A DNA stretch of 41,821 nucleotides. Origin: Branchiostoma floridae (taxonomy: Eukaryota > Chordata > Leptocardii > Amphioxiformes > Branchiostomatidae). The notes below the pieces were generated by a model that saw nothing but the letters and a program-made list of their open reading frames with translations, ran no database searches and had not been told where the DNA came from. Made by a program: the position numbers and the translations under genes. The stretch is from positions 147,312-189,132 of the forward strand of contig NC_049985.1 in NCBI RefSeq assembly GCF_000003815.2. The letters are read 5' to 3'. Positions 21,680 to 31,969 of this stretch are shown piece after piece; the first letter of the stretch is position 1; each line of letters starts with the position of its first letter.

Positions 21680-23990
21680 TATATTAAGACATAGTCCACT
21701 GTTAATTGCACTTGTGGTAAGAGTATTTCTTCCCCTTGCAATAAACCTGTGAATACTGTACATATCGTGTGTCCACCCTGGTACAAATAGTAGAACATCA
21801 CCCTTACAGAGAGCCGAAACTGGTCGCAGATCCCTTTCACATGAACACCTTGCGGTGAATGCAGTGTCCATGGAGCTGAATGAAAGCAAGGCGACCTTGA
21901 ACTGAACTGAGGTTTGCCCACTCACGCGTGGATGGAGCCACTGTTGGCGACCCTGCCTCAACATTTCCGTGTTTGTCGTTAACGTAATATTGTTCATAGC
22001 GTCTACCTTTTCTGTCACAATCAGTGGAAGATTTTCTCTTTGGTGAGCTAAACTGAATCCAGATAACTGTTTGTTTCCTCTCCATTTCTCCTGTGAAGTT
22101 CTATCACACCTTCATCCTCAAAACATTTCAGTTGAAGATTTGCTCTTTGGTGGGCAAACTGAATCGAGATCACAGTTTCCACTCCATTTCTCCTGTGAAG
22201 TTCTATCCCATCTTCATCTTCAAACATGTCACCCCCGAACTCTAGTCGGTTCACTGTCTAAAGACAAGTGATGTTTGATTGAGCACGCCCGAGCGTGACT
22301 ACAGACTGATTGTCACGACCTCCCCCCTGTATCTGGCAGGACTGTATGGACGGAATCACCTCATCCCACGGTGTTTGATCTTCAATAAACTTGTAAATAC
22401 GGTACATACCGTGCGTCCTTCCTGGTACGAACGGTAGAACGTAACCACTTTAATGAGGTGAAACAGGTTTCAGATCCCTTTCACATGCGGTTCTGAATGA
22501 AAGCTAGATTACAATGAACTGAACTATATTGTTCAGAGCATCTGCCTTTTCTGTCACGATCAGTACAAAATTTGCTCTCTGGTGAGCTAACCTGAATGGT
22601 GATCAGTTTGCCTCTACTCCATTTCTCCTGTGAAGTTTTGTCACACCTTCATCTTCAAAACATCTCATCCCCGAAACTCTGGCCAGTTCACCGTCTCAAG
22701 ACAAACGATGTTTGATTGAGCACGGCCGAGCGTGACTACAGACTGATTGTGCTGACCTCCCCTCTGTATCTGACAGGACTCTATGGACGGAATCACCTCA
22801 TCCCACGGTGTTTGATCTTCAATAAACCTGTAAATATTGTACATACCGTGCGTCCTTCCTGGTACGAACAGTAGAACATAACCACTTCAATGAGTGGAAA
22901 CAGGTAGCAGATCCCTTTCACATAAACACAATGCGGTTCTGAATGAAAGCTAGGTTACAATGAACTGAAATAAATTTATATTATTCATAGCATCTGCTTT
23001 TTCTGTCACGATCAGTAGAAGATTAATAGCTGTCCTTTGGTGAGCTGAAACCAGATCACTGTTACCTCTCTATTTTCTCCTGTGAAGTTCTATCACATCT
23101 TCATCTTCAAAACATCTCACCCCCGAAACTCTGGCCAGTCCACTGTCTCAAGACGAGCAGTGTTTGATTGAGCACGCCCGAGCGTGACTACAGACTGATT
23201 GTCACGACCTCCCCTCTGTATCTGGCAGCACTGTATGGACGGAATCACCTCATCCCACGGTGTTTGATCTTCAATAAACCTGTAAATATTGTACATACCG
23301 TGCGTCCTTCCTGGTACGAACAGTAGAACATAACCACTTCAATGAGCGGAAACAGGCTGCAGATCCCTTTCACATAAACGCCATTGGTTCTGATTGAAAG
23401 CTAGGTTACAATGAACTGAAATAAATTTATATTATTCATAGCATCTGCTTTTTCTGTCACGATCAGTAGAAGATTGATAGCTGTCTTATGGTGAGCTGAA
23501 ACCAGATCACTGTTACCTCTCTATTTCTCCTGTGAAGTTCTATCACATCTTCATCCTCAAAACATCTCACCCCCCGAATCTCTGGCCGGTTCCTTCTCTC
23601 CAGAAATCGATGTTTGATTGAGCACGCCCGAGCGTGACAACATACTGATTGTCCCGAACAACCCCCTGCATCTGGCAGCACTCTATGGACGGAATCACCT
23701 CATCTCACGGTGTTTGATCTCCAGATGAACCTGTAAATACGGTACATAACGTGTGTTCTTCCTAACACAGTAGAACATAACCACTTCTATGAGTTTTGTC
23801 ACCCCTTCATCTTCAAAACATCTCACCCCTGAAACTCTGGCCAGTTCACTGTCTCAAGACGAGCAATGTTTGATTGAGCACGCCCGAGCGTGACAGCATA
23901 CTGATTGTCCCGACCTCCCCCTGTATCTGACAGGACTCTATGGACGGAATCACCCCATCCCACGGTGTTTGATCTTCAGATGAACATTTA
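21680..23990. repeat. ~440-bp tandem array, four to five copies
   Basis: The landmark GAGCACGCCCGAGCGTGAC recurs at about 22282, 22721, 23173, 23617 and 23877 (spacings 439, 452, 444, 260). Units share GGACGGAATCACCTCATCCC, CAATAAACCTGTAAAT, TGTCACGATCAGTAGAAGAT and TTTCTCCTGTGAAGTTCTAT. A ~105-bp sub-duplication sits at about 22030-22210, and the array tapers on both sides. Open frames on either strand here are repeat artefacts. Confidence 0.9.
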
Positions 23991-24627
23991 CGTACCATCA
24001 GGTTTGCCCACTCACGCGTTGATGAAGCCACTGATAGCGACCATGTCTCAACAGTTCCGTGTTGGTCGTGAACGTAATATTTTTGCTAGTTCTTCCAGAT
24101 GAATGATAAAGATTTTGAGATGTACCCTGAAGACATAAACTGACAATTTGACACCGACTTTGATTGCTCAAACAAGAATGGTTGTCTGATTTGCCCGTGG
24201 TTTTTTTGTTGTAGAGAAACATTCAACCAGACGTGCAAAGTGTTTAAATGAAGTATTTTGCTTTGCACAACAAGAGCCAAGTTCTTTAACGACGTTTTGG
24301 CTGATTTCAAGCAAAGGGTATCAGAAGTCACTACCCCCAGATGAAAGCAACAAAAATGCCGGTAAAGAAATCGACTCGAAACTCAAATCTTGTAGATATA
24401 AATGTTCCTTTTTGACGGATTCTTAAAAACCAGGAGAGTGACCAGGAGAGTGATCAGCAGAGTGCCCAGCAGAGTCGTTCCCCTGCATTAATCGGGAATC
24501 AGAGGCTTGAATGGTGCCATACGTGCGCCGGGGTTGTGGGAGGGGGGGGGGGTCGAGACGTATGGCAGATAGCACGGATATTCCTGTCATGACTTATCAG
24601 TCTGTGCCGACTCAGTCAGTTGGCATC
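23991..24627. other. Intron 1 of gene A: short 15-bp repeat only
   Basis: ACCAGGAGAGTG, ATCAGCAGAGTG and CCCAGCAGAGTC form a small 15-bp tandem repeat near 24430-24477. A poly-G tract lies at 24541-24552. No exon was recognised. Confidence 0.45.
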
Positions 24628-24840
24628 ACCGGCGAATTGGTAGGGTGTTTGGCCGAGAACAAGGAGGTCATGGGTTCGAATCCCCTATCATGCTCCAATG
24701 AGCGCTAACTGCGGTTAGGGACGTCCATTGGCTAAGAAGTTCAATGGGGTTCCCACGTTTGAGTTGAGCCTCAACCGCAATGTCACAAATGGTCGACATT
24801 TCGGCAGCCAATAATAGTTTCATCAGGGGCTAAACTGTAA
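24628..24840 (+). mobile_element. Second tRNA-derived SINE type
   Basis: CACCGGCGAATTGGTAGGGT (A-box-like) and GGGTTCGAATCCCCTATC (B box) lie about 35 bp apart, as in a tRNA. They run into a non-tRNA body with GGGACGTCC and AATGGGGTTCCCACG. The tail near 24790-24830 reads GACATTTCGGCAGCC...TTCATCAGG, a phrase seen at the ends of some LINE or Penelope-type repeats. The head and body differ from the SINE at 18144. Confidence 0.65.
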
Positions 24841-24951
24841 AACACTTCTCCGCGAAAAGTAGACAAGATAAATCTGTCCCGGTTGTGACATAAGAGCCCA
24901 CTGTAAACTTACATTGATGCTCAAAAACTGACAAAGCCATTATCGGAGCTT

Positions 24952-25117
24952 AGAATTAATCTCCAAGCAGATTCCCGGTGACATAAGATAGTATCAAAGC
25001 TGGACAAGGAGTATAGCCGGCCAGAATAGGTCAGCCGACTACCGGTGCTCGGCTATACTCCTTGGCCAGCTTTGATACTATATTATGCCACGGGGAATCT
25101 GCTTGGAAATTGATTAG
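24952..25117. mobile_element. Long-arm palindromic MITE upstream of exon 2
   Basis: Two arms of about 65-70 bp mirror each other: ATTAATCTCCAAGCAGATTC...GATAGTATCAAAGCTGG...GGAGTATAGCCGG and CGGCTATACTCC...CCAGCTTTGATACTAT...GAATCTGCTTGGAAATTGAT. The loop is about 25 bp. In RNA this would fold into a strong hairpin ending only 88 nt before the start of exon 2. A partial relative lies at 29640-29735. Confidence 0.85.
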
Positions 25118-25205
25118 AATAGATTTGAAATATGTTCCTGAACAAATGTCACTTTTATTTCTCGTTCCCAGAGTGACCATGAATGTGTTTCTCTCTCGTT
25201 CCCAG

Positions 25206-25256
25206 CCTGTCACAACTCGGAGTGGCTGATCTACGTGGACGGGGAGTCACAATGCG
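25206..25256 (+). CDS. Gene A exon 2 (Cys-containing mini-exon)
   Basis: This 51-nt exon lies between CGTTCCCAG and the donor GTGAGTAC, entered and left in phase 1. It encodes residues 105-121 (with the split first codon), reading P-C-H-N-S-E-W-L-I-Y-V-D-G-E-S-Q-C, with a Cys at each end. Upstream it joins the phase-1 donor at 10815 without a frame break, and downstream it joins the exon at 31575. It is too short to be a domain by itself; the two Cys probably belong to a disulfide-bonded module completed by exon 3. The combination of consensus splice sites, matching phase and Cys/Trp-rich translation is the reason for calling it. Confidence 0.75.
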
Positions 25257-25272
25257 GTGAGTACAAAAGACG

Positions 25273-25304
25273 TGTTTGTTTGTTTGTTTGTTTGTTTGTT
25301 TGTC
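25273..25304. repeat. (TTTG)n microsatellite
   Basis: About seven to eight TTTG tetranucleotides shortly after the donor of exon 2. A similar tract lies inside the splice-site array at 31430-31550. Confidence 0.9.
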
Positions 25305-26214
25305 TAGACCCCTGAAGCTAACATTCTTCCCTATCCATCCCTACATAAACGTATTGAAATCGATAGAATCCTTGTTAGAGAGGACCTACGCTGTTTCGCC
25401 TACTTTTCTTAGTTAGCTATTCTTTACTTTACTCCGACAAGTTGCCGGAACATCGAGCTGAACAACACGAAGGTCCCTGTTCTTCGATTGTTTCTGTCAG
25501 AAAATGTCTGGTCACATGGCAAATGTCCGCCAAGATCAGGTGTAAATCCCGTCTTCATCAGATAAGTGTTATCTGTGTGCCACAGGTGTCCAACGTACGC
25601 AGTAGCCTCGTTATTTTCTCGTTCTTGTTTAAGACGGATGCCACAGTACCTTGTCGTCTGGGAGACAAAGCTACCTATTAGTAGAGTACCTTGTCTTTCC
25701 ATTGTCAGCTCTGTCGGAGTAATTACTTTGATGCAAATGTATTGAGGATCCGGATTCAAAGCTCTCTTTTGTGATTGGTTTGGTTTTCCGTGTGAAATGG
25801 TGAGTCACATATACAATCACTTGTCTGGCCTGAATGAGGCTGTCCATTGCCAGGGTTTCTGGGGAGGCGTTTAAGAGAGACTATTTTTTTTTTTACTAAG
25901 TGAAGGAACGGATTCCCTCCGAACGTGTTTTATCACGGCCCAGTTTTATATATTGTGAGATAGTAATGTTGATGTAGTGATTGCAATTGGTTATTATGCA
26001 GAGACTTTCGGTCACACTTCCATCAACATGTTGAAGACAGATTTTAATCTTACCAAGGAAATCTGGTTAGGCAAAATGTTGTTTTTCCAAGTGTTTTTGT
26101 CGGAGGTTTAACCACAGATGTGTGGTAATAACTTCGAAAACTGCGCGATGCTGAAAAGTGAATTATAAGCAAGATCTCTGGGTGGTGACCCTGTCTAGAA
26201 CTTGCCGAATGTAT
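25305..26214. other. Intron 2 of gene A: nothing recognised
   Basis: Overlapping open frames on both strands at 25424-25759 have no supporting features. Confidence 0.4.
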
Positions 26215-26405
26215 CGGAATATAGAACACATTCGAAATTTCGAAAACGTTCGTTAGTTCGATAATATTCGGAAGTTCGAACACATTCGTAAGTTCGAAAA
26301 CATTCGAAAGTTCTGAAATTTTCGAAAGTTCGAACACACTCGAAAGACCTAAGATATTCTGAAGTTTGAACATATTCTCGGAAGTTGACATACATTTGGA
26401 AGTTC
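26215..26405. repeat. ~17-bp minisatellite rich in TTCGAA
   Basis: Units such as AGTTCGAAAACATTCGA and AGTTCGAACACATTCGT repeat about eleven times with drift. TTCGAA palindromes recur throughout. Both minus-strand translations give a five- to six-residue repeat (for example ELTNVFE), which is a consequence of the unit. Confidence 0.85.
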
Positions 26406-27839
26406 CATCCCGACAGACTAGTACTGCTTCTATTATGGTGGAACTGACGAACGACGTAAGGGGCACATGTTGAGATAAGGTCGGGAACTTGAATGTAATA
26501 GCTGTCAGAGGACTGTAATTGATGAACTTTAAGCTAAGAATGATTGAATTGGCGCTGGTAAATTTGAAGCTGTTCGATGCCGTTAGAGTGATTGCGGTTG
26601 TGATGAGAGGGAGACGATGACTTTCGTTACTGGCAATCAGCCGAGATGGTGATAATCACGCAGTAATGACAGCCACTCTAAACGAATTGTATATGATTTG
26701 CGTGTTGATTTGACGCACTTTTGGAGCAATTACTGGCAATGTGGCTCTGAAAAAATTTCCTAAGCGGTTTTTTTTTGCTCGATAAGTGCATTGACATTAA
26801 GGACTTTTCCCTAAGAATGTGCAAATGTGAAAGGTTGACAACACAGCCTTCCTATGTAGGAGCATTAGATACAGAAGTCCCAACAAAGATAGCATAGACA
26901 ACAGTTGAAATAAGAGGCAATAGGAGCCATTAACAATCATTTAAACAAAGCATCGAACCAACCAAACCAACACACTCATAAATCTCAAATATATTTCAAA
27001 TACATTTTTTTATCAATCAAAATGGTACCCACTCCGAAGCACCTGCGCCACTTTTTGTTGACAGTCTATATGAGTCCATGATTTCCCGACATTTGTGCCT
27101 GTTTATCGAACAATTTTAGCAATTATCTTCATCCAACTCAATAGGCGTTCGTTAGAGTAAAAGCAAACATCACTTAACTTAAGCGTGGGAAACATTTTAC
27201 ACACCATTATTATTTATTCCAGTGCGTCACACTTAATGTCTTCCCTGCTGATTTTGAATTCTGGTGCCTCGTTTGAATCCATTCACGAGCAAACCTGAAT
27301 GCCATCATTTATACCTGCTATTTAGATAATAGTCCAGTGGTTTAGTGAGAAAAGGCAGCTGAAGTGTGCAGATTTGTTTCAAAGCGCTGACCTTGGAACC
27401 AAACTAGTTGAAGTTATTCTGCACAAATTTGCCATTTTCTTGTTGGCACCCCCATGTCACATTTTGTTTCAACGCTAGGGCAACGAAGCCCAATATATTT
27501 GGCCTAAAATGGTCCGAAATGCCTAAAAATGGATTCTGGACAGATTTCTCGCCTTCTGTGATGTTTTGTAATTGTAAATTAGTTCTCAACGCTGGGGTAC
27601 TGCGGAATAAAATCCGAAAAAGCCCTGCAAAGGCACTTCCTATAGACATGGGTCGACTCCCCCACCAAACCTGTACGTGCAGGGGTCAATTGGGGTGTCA
27701 CCTTTCACTTCCCTTTATCGCACAGATTTTACCAATAAATGTGTTCACATATCTGTCAGTGCCCCAGCTGGGACCTGACTCGCTCTACTTCACATCCATT
27801 AGGAAAATAGTCCTTCACACATTTGTCACCCTGACGTGG
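26406..27839. other. Intron 2 of gene A: no supported gene
   Basis: A 166-codon plus-strand frame runs 27408-27908, but I see no signal peptide, domain or codon character, and its end overlaps the tandem array that follows. No exon was called. Confidence 0.4.
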
Positions 27840-29400
27840 GACTTTTCCTTTACAGAATATTACCAGCTCTATTGGTCTTTCCACAAATGCTTTGCCATTG
27901 GCACCTGAAATGGCACTTAGCTATCTGTAAATTTAGTATTTTCAGCAAAGATGGTTGAGGTAACCATAGAGCATCTAACTTTTCCTTTGCGAAATCTCGC
28001 CAGATATATCGAGCTGGGTAATTCTACATGGCTTAAAGTGTTTTAGTAATGATACTTTTATCTAGAATAGCACTTAGCGGTTCAAATGTATTCTTATCAG
28101 GGTATCAAAGTATCCTTATCGGTTCGTGCCACCCATATGACCCTTGTTTCACAATCTCACCAGTTGCATCTATCAGAGCAATCTTACACAACGTAAATGC
28201 CTTGCAAATGGTACCAGTATCTGAAATTGTACTTACCGATTGGCAACATTTCAAAAAGGGTTCATGACCAGTTATTCCTAAGCAACCCTTTGCGACCATT
28301 TCCTTTCAAAGTGTCACCAGATTTATCGATATTGGTACTCTTACACAACGTGAATGGTACCAGTATCTGAAGTTGACGAAACAGTTCAAAGCATCTTAAA
28401 CGAAAAAAGGGTACATAAATAGTTATTTCTAACCAACCCTATGTGACCTTTCCCTTTTAACGTCTCACCAGATTTATCGATATTGGTAATCCTACACCAC
28501 GTAAATGCTTTCCTCCTAATGGTAACAGTATCTGAGATTGTACTTAACGATTCCACATTTCAGATTATCTTTTAATAAAACAATGACTTTTCTGACCATT
28601 TATTACTAAGCAACCCTATGTGATCCTTTCCTTTTAAAACTCTCAACAGATTTATAAGTCTGGACAATCTTACACAACGCAAATGGTTGGCAAATGGTAC
28701 CCGTATCTGAAATAGTATTTCGTGATTGGCAAAAGCATTTTAAAGCATCTTCAGCAAAAATGGTTTATATGACCATTAAAATTTATTTCCAAGCAACCAT
28801 TTGTGACCTTTTCCTCTTCAAATTCTTACCTTGTTTATTGATCAGGTAATCGTTCATAACGTAAATGTTTTTCAAATGGTATCAGTATCTGAAATGGTAC
28901 TTCGCGATCGGCAAAAACATTCTAAAGCATTTTCAGCAAAAATGGTTTATACGACCATTTATTAATAAGCAGCTCTATGTGACCTTTTCCTCTTCAAAAT
29001 CTCACATTATTTATTGATCCAATAACCGTCCATATCGTAAATGCCTTTCTAATGGTATCATTATCTGAAATGGTACTTCGCGATCGGCAAAAAACATTTT
29101 AAAGCATCATCTTTAGCAACTGCGGTTTATGTGACCTTGGTCCATTCCTTCCCAAACATCACCTTATTTATGAATCAGGTAGTCGTTCATAACGTAAATG
29201 TTTTCTAATGGTACTAGTATATGAAATAGTGCTTAGCTCTTATCAGAAACATTTTAAAGTGTTTCGAGGAAAATTGTCTCTATGGCCATATATGGCCACC
29301 TTGTAACGCTGTGTTCCTTATTTTCAAAATCTTGACAGCTTTATCGACATGGAGTCTCTTAAATAACGTAAGTGCTTTGCTAATGGCGTTTAAGGAGACG
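27840..29400. repeat. ~175-bp tandem array, eight to nine copies
   Basis: The landmark AACGTAAATG...AATGGTA(C/T)CAGTATCTGAAAT recurs at about 28187, 28343, 28493, 28672, 28855, 29031, 29189 and 29361, with spacings 150-183 bp and a weaker copy near 27880. Each unit also carries a CTCACCAG-like phrase followed by TTTATCGAT about 20-30 nt before the AACGTAAATG, so it resembles acceptor, mini-exon, donor. The last copy (29336-29364) has the best matches, TTGACAG and AACGTAAGTG. Confidence 0.85.
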
Positions 29401-29639
29401 ATTATCTCTGAAGACTACTTTGGGTTGATAAACGGAGTCTTGGAGGTCGTCGATAGTGTCACTGGAAATAGGATGAACTGGACTGTACCGAGTAACCTCT
29501 GTACGTGAACGCATTAGCTTCCAAGCAAACGAAATTATTCATGTGACCTTACAGACAAGTGCATTTTCAAGTTCAGTGGATTAACACTAATCTGCAACCA
29601 GACCCACGCTGCGTAATGTATAGTAACTTACCGTAGGTG

Positions 29640-29735
29640 CCCGTTTTGACTCCCTGAGCCGGCTCTACTCCCTGGCCAGCATTGATACTATCTTATGGCA
29701 CCGTAGGATATACTTGGAGATTAGATTAACACGAG
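29640..29735. mobile_element. Partial copy of the palindromic MITE at 24952
   Basis: GGCTCTACTCCCTGGCCAGC, TTGATACTATCTTATGGCAC and CTTGGAGATTAGATTAAC match the right arm of the 24952-25117 element. The left arm is missing. Confidence 0.65.
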
Positions 29736-29799
29736 ATTTCATTATGTGCAGTTTTCACAGTTAAGGAAAGCTGACATAATTACTATGAAGGAGTCGAAG

Positions 29800-30540
29800 A
29801 GAAACTCCATCATTACCATCGAAGTCAATAACCTGATGACAAATAATGAAAATCTGAAATGCTATGAAAAATCAATTGTCACTGGCATGTATCTTATGAT
29901 TACCAAAAGCTGCCATCTTCACTGTGCATTAATCAATGGCAAACTTAAGCTTGACAATCCGCCGAAGTTAACCAATCGTATGACAAATAATCAATGATAT
30001 CTTTAACACTACGACAAAGTGAAATCTTCACTGCGACTTGCAATCATAAAAGCTGTCCACTTCACCACGGATGCGTCATCGACAAACTTCAGTTTGACTT
30101 TCCGCCGAAGTCAGATACTCTCTTGACTAATGATCCATGTCTGAACCACTATACATGCTACACTCCCAGCATATCAGACTCACAAACGGCTGCCAACTTC
30201 ACGTTGAACTTTGGTTTGATTAATTCCTAGCCTGTGTTTACACACGCTCTCGCTGGCTGGGCTTAATGACCCCCTCCCCTAGGGCGGCGGCAATCGTAGG
30301 GCTGGCCGCTAGGGGGAGGGGCGATTTTAGTCAGGCTAGATTATTTCCCGACCTTGAAAAATAGTCCATGGAACACTCTCTCGTCTGTTAAAAACGTAAT
30401 CATCACCACAATTAGAAGATACTTCCAACTTCACCATTGATAATTCGGCGACAACTTTACTTGGAGTTGAACAATCTGTTGAAAAATAATCAACTGAATA
30501 CTTTGAAAAAGTTCGACCATCACCGCAACTCAAGACACCG
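29800..30540. repeat. Degenerate tandem repeat, ~130-160 bp
   Basis: AAAGCTGCCATCTTCACTGT...CCGCCGAAGTTAACC, AAAGCTGTCCACTTCACC...CCGCCGAAGTCAG, CGGCTGCCAACTTCACGTTG and ACTTCCAACTTCACCATTG are diverged versions of one unit. Two consecutive open frames (29746-29997 and 29994-30230) arise from it. They contain several Cys but no splice context I can support. Confidence 0.5.
30227..30339. mobile_element. Short MITE candidate with CTAGCCTG ends
   Basis: CTAGCCTGTGTTTACAC opens and GTCAGGCTAG closes a 113-bp segment. The inner part contains CCCCCTCCCCTAGG and CTAGGGGGAGGGG as inverted arms. The terminal match is short, so this is a weak member of the TAGCCTG group. Confidence 0.45.
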
Positions 30541-31225
30541 TCACTGCATCTTAAAGATTATCTAACTACTCCTCTAAGTCCGTGAGAAGACTTGGCTGTG
30601 TGCCGAGGGGACCTAAGACAGACGTGGAGGCGAATAAACGATCACCCCGGGCGGCTGTGGAAACATGATAAGGGCCTCGGGCTTTTGTGTGGCTCAAAGA
30701 TAGATTGTTTCCTGAGCTGAGTTAAATGAGTGGCAAAAAGGTGTAAAGCCGAGATGTACATCATACTGCCACGTTATGCCAGACTAACAAGAGATATGCC
30801 TCTGGAGCTTACGTGTGTCGCGCGTTAATCATTTATTCACTGATACCAAGTTTCAAAATGGACACCTTTTTTAAAGCTTGAAATTGGGTTAATCTTATAC
30901 CACGTTCTTAATGTTATATTTCATTATCTAAATTTTGTATGGGATTTTCCCCAAGGCGCATTGGAAACCACCGATAGTCAATATGACGCACCCCTGATGA
31001 AATAGATGAAAAAAAACCGAATAAAATAAATTATAGGTTTGTTAAAACCTTCTTTATTCATGAAATGCTAGGATCTTTCTGCCGGACGCTTCCATTCACA
31101 ATGTATGTCACGCGGTAGGGGGTAATTAATGGTTAACAAAATATAACAAAGATGCTGTGAAGTTTTTCATGAATATAGTGGCATTGCTAAACGGGATCGG
31201 GAATTACGGCGATACATTTTTTGTT
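30541..31225. other. Intron 2 of gene A: nothing recognised
   Basis: AT-rich intron sequence with no recognised feature. Confidence 0.4.
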
Positions 31226-31574
31226 TGTTGATTTGCTTATTTCTACGCCACAGTTCCCCCACTGTACGACACTACTTACGATGTTTGTCTGTTTCTAAAC
31301 TTTGTTGATTGGCTTATTTCTACACCACAGTTCCTCCACTGTACGACACTGCTTACGATGTTTGTTTATTTGTTTGTTGACTTGCATATTTCTGCGCCGC
31401 AGTTCTCCCACTGTACGACACTGCTTACGATGTTTGTTTGTTTGTTTGTTTGTTGACTTGCTTATTTCTACGCTACAGTTCCCCCACTGTACGACACTGC
31501 TTACCATGTTTGTCTGTTTGTGTGTTTGTTTGTTTGTTTGTTTGTTTGTTGACTTGTTTATTTCTACACCACAG
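31226..31574 (+). repeat. Tandem array of the exon-3 splice acceptor and exon head
   Basis: Four extra copies precede the real acceptor. Each has TTGACTTGCTTATTTCTACG, CCACAG, then the first ~30 nt of exon 3 (TCCCCCACTGTACGACACTG, CTTACGATG), then a TTTG-rich linker. Exon-like starts lie at 31254, 31331, 31403 and 31479, and the true exon starts at 31575 (spacings 77, 72, 76, 96). Homology to the exon stops after CTTACGATG, where the real exon continues ATGAGTACTGC. All four decoys keep an AG dinucleotide at the splice position. Confidence 0.92.
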
Positions 31575-31721
31575 TCCCTCCACTGTACGACACTGCTTAC
31601 GATGATGAGTACTGCATCAAGGTGGACATGGGCCCCCTAGCGGGCCGCGTGGTGTGTGCATGTGAGCGGGGCTCGACTACGGTGGCCATGAAGGACGGCA
31701 TGGACACCTGCGTGGAGATAG
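31575..31721 (+). CDS. Gene A exon 3 (Cys-rich module)
   Basis: This 147-nt exon lies between TTTCTACACCACAG and the donor GTGAGTAC, phase 1 on both sides. It encodes residues 122-170: an acidic lead (YDTAYDDEY), then Cys at 135, 149, 151 and 167, with the motif VVCACERG. In frame with exon 2 upstream and with the exon at 32814 downstream. The base composition (GC-rich third positions) contrasts with the AT-rich intron on both sides, supporting real coding. I do not recognise the fold; spacing C-x13-C-x1-C-x15-C does not match a standard EGF or vWC repeat that I can place. The first ~30 nt are tandemly repeated upstream in the intron. Confidence 0.85.
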
Positions 31722-31969
31722 GTGAGTACTCTGGCTTCTTCAGCTGTTCGTATTTGTATTCCGTGTTGAAATTTAAGACGGATGAAGAGCGTAGCTTTCC
31801 GTGAAAGATTACTCGATGCTGGATTTCGCACAGGATATCATAGTGAATGGACAAGTTCAAACTCAATGGGTCTTAGCCAGGATCGCTTTATCGCGCTAGG
31901 ATGTACTCTCGCAGGAACTGGAACTAGGTCTATTGCAGATAAAGTTTCTTTTCTTAGTTCACGTGCATA
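31722..31969. other. Intron 3 of gene A, 5' part: nothing recognised
   Basis: Short intron segment between the exon-3 donor and the next tandem array. Confidence 0.4.

Noticed and set aside
27408-27908. Longest unspliced open frame in the window (166 codons, plus strand)
   Set aside because: No domain, signal peptide or compositional bias. An opposing frame is also open, and the end runs into a tandem array.
29336-29364. 29-nt mini-exon with TTGACAG acceptor and GTAAGT donor
   Set aside because: It would shift the frame into exon 3 of gene A and is one unit of a ~175-bp repeat. Kept only as a finding on the repeat.
29746-30230. Two consecutive plus-strand frames with several Cys
   Set aside because: They derive from a degenerate 130-160-bp tandem repeat; no acceptor or donor in the right phase for gene A.
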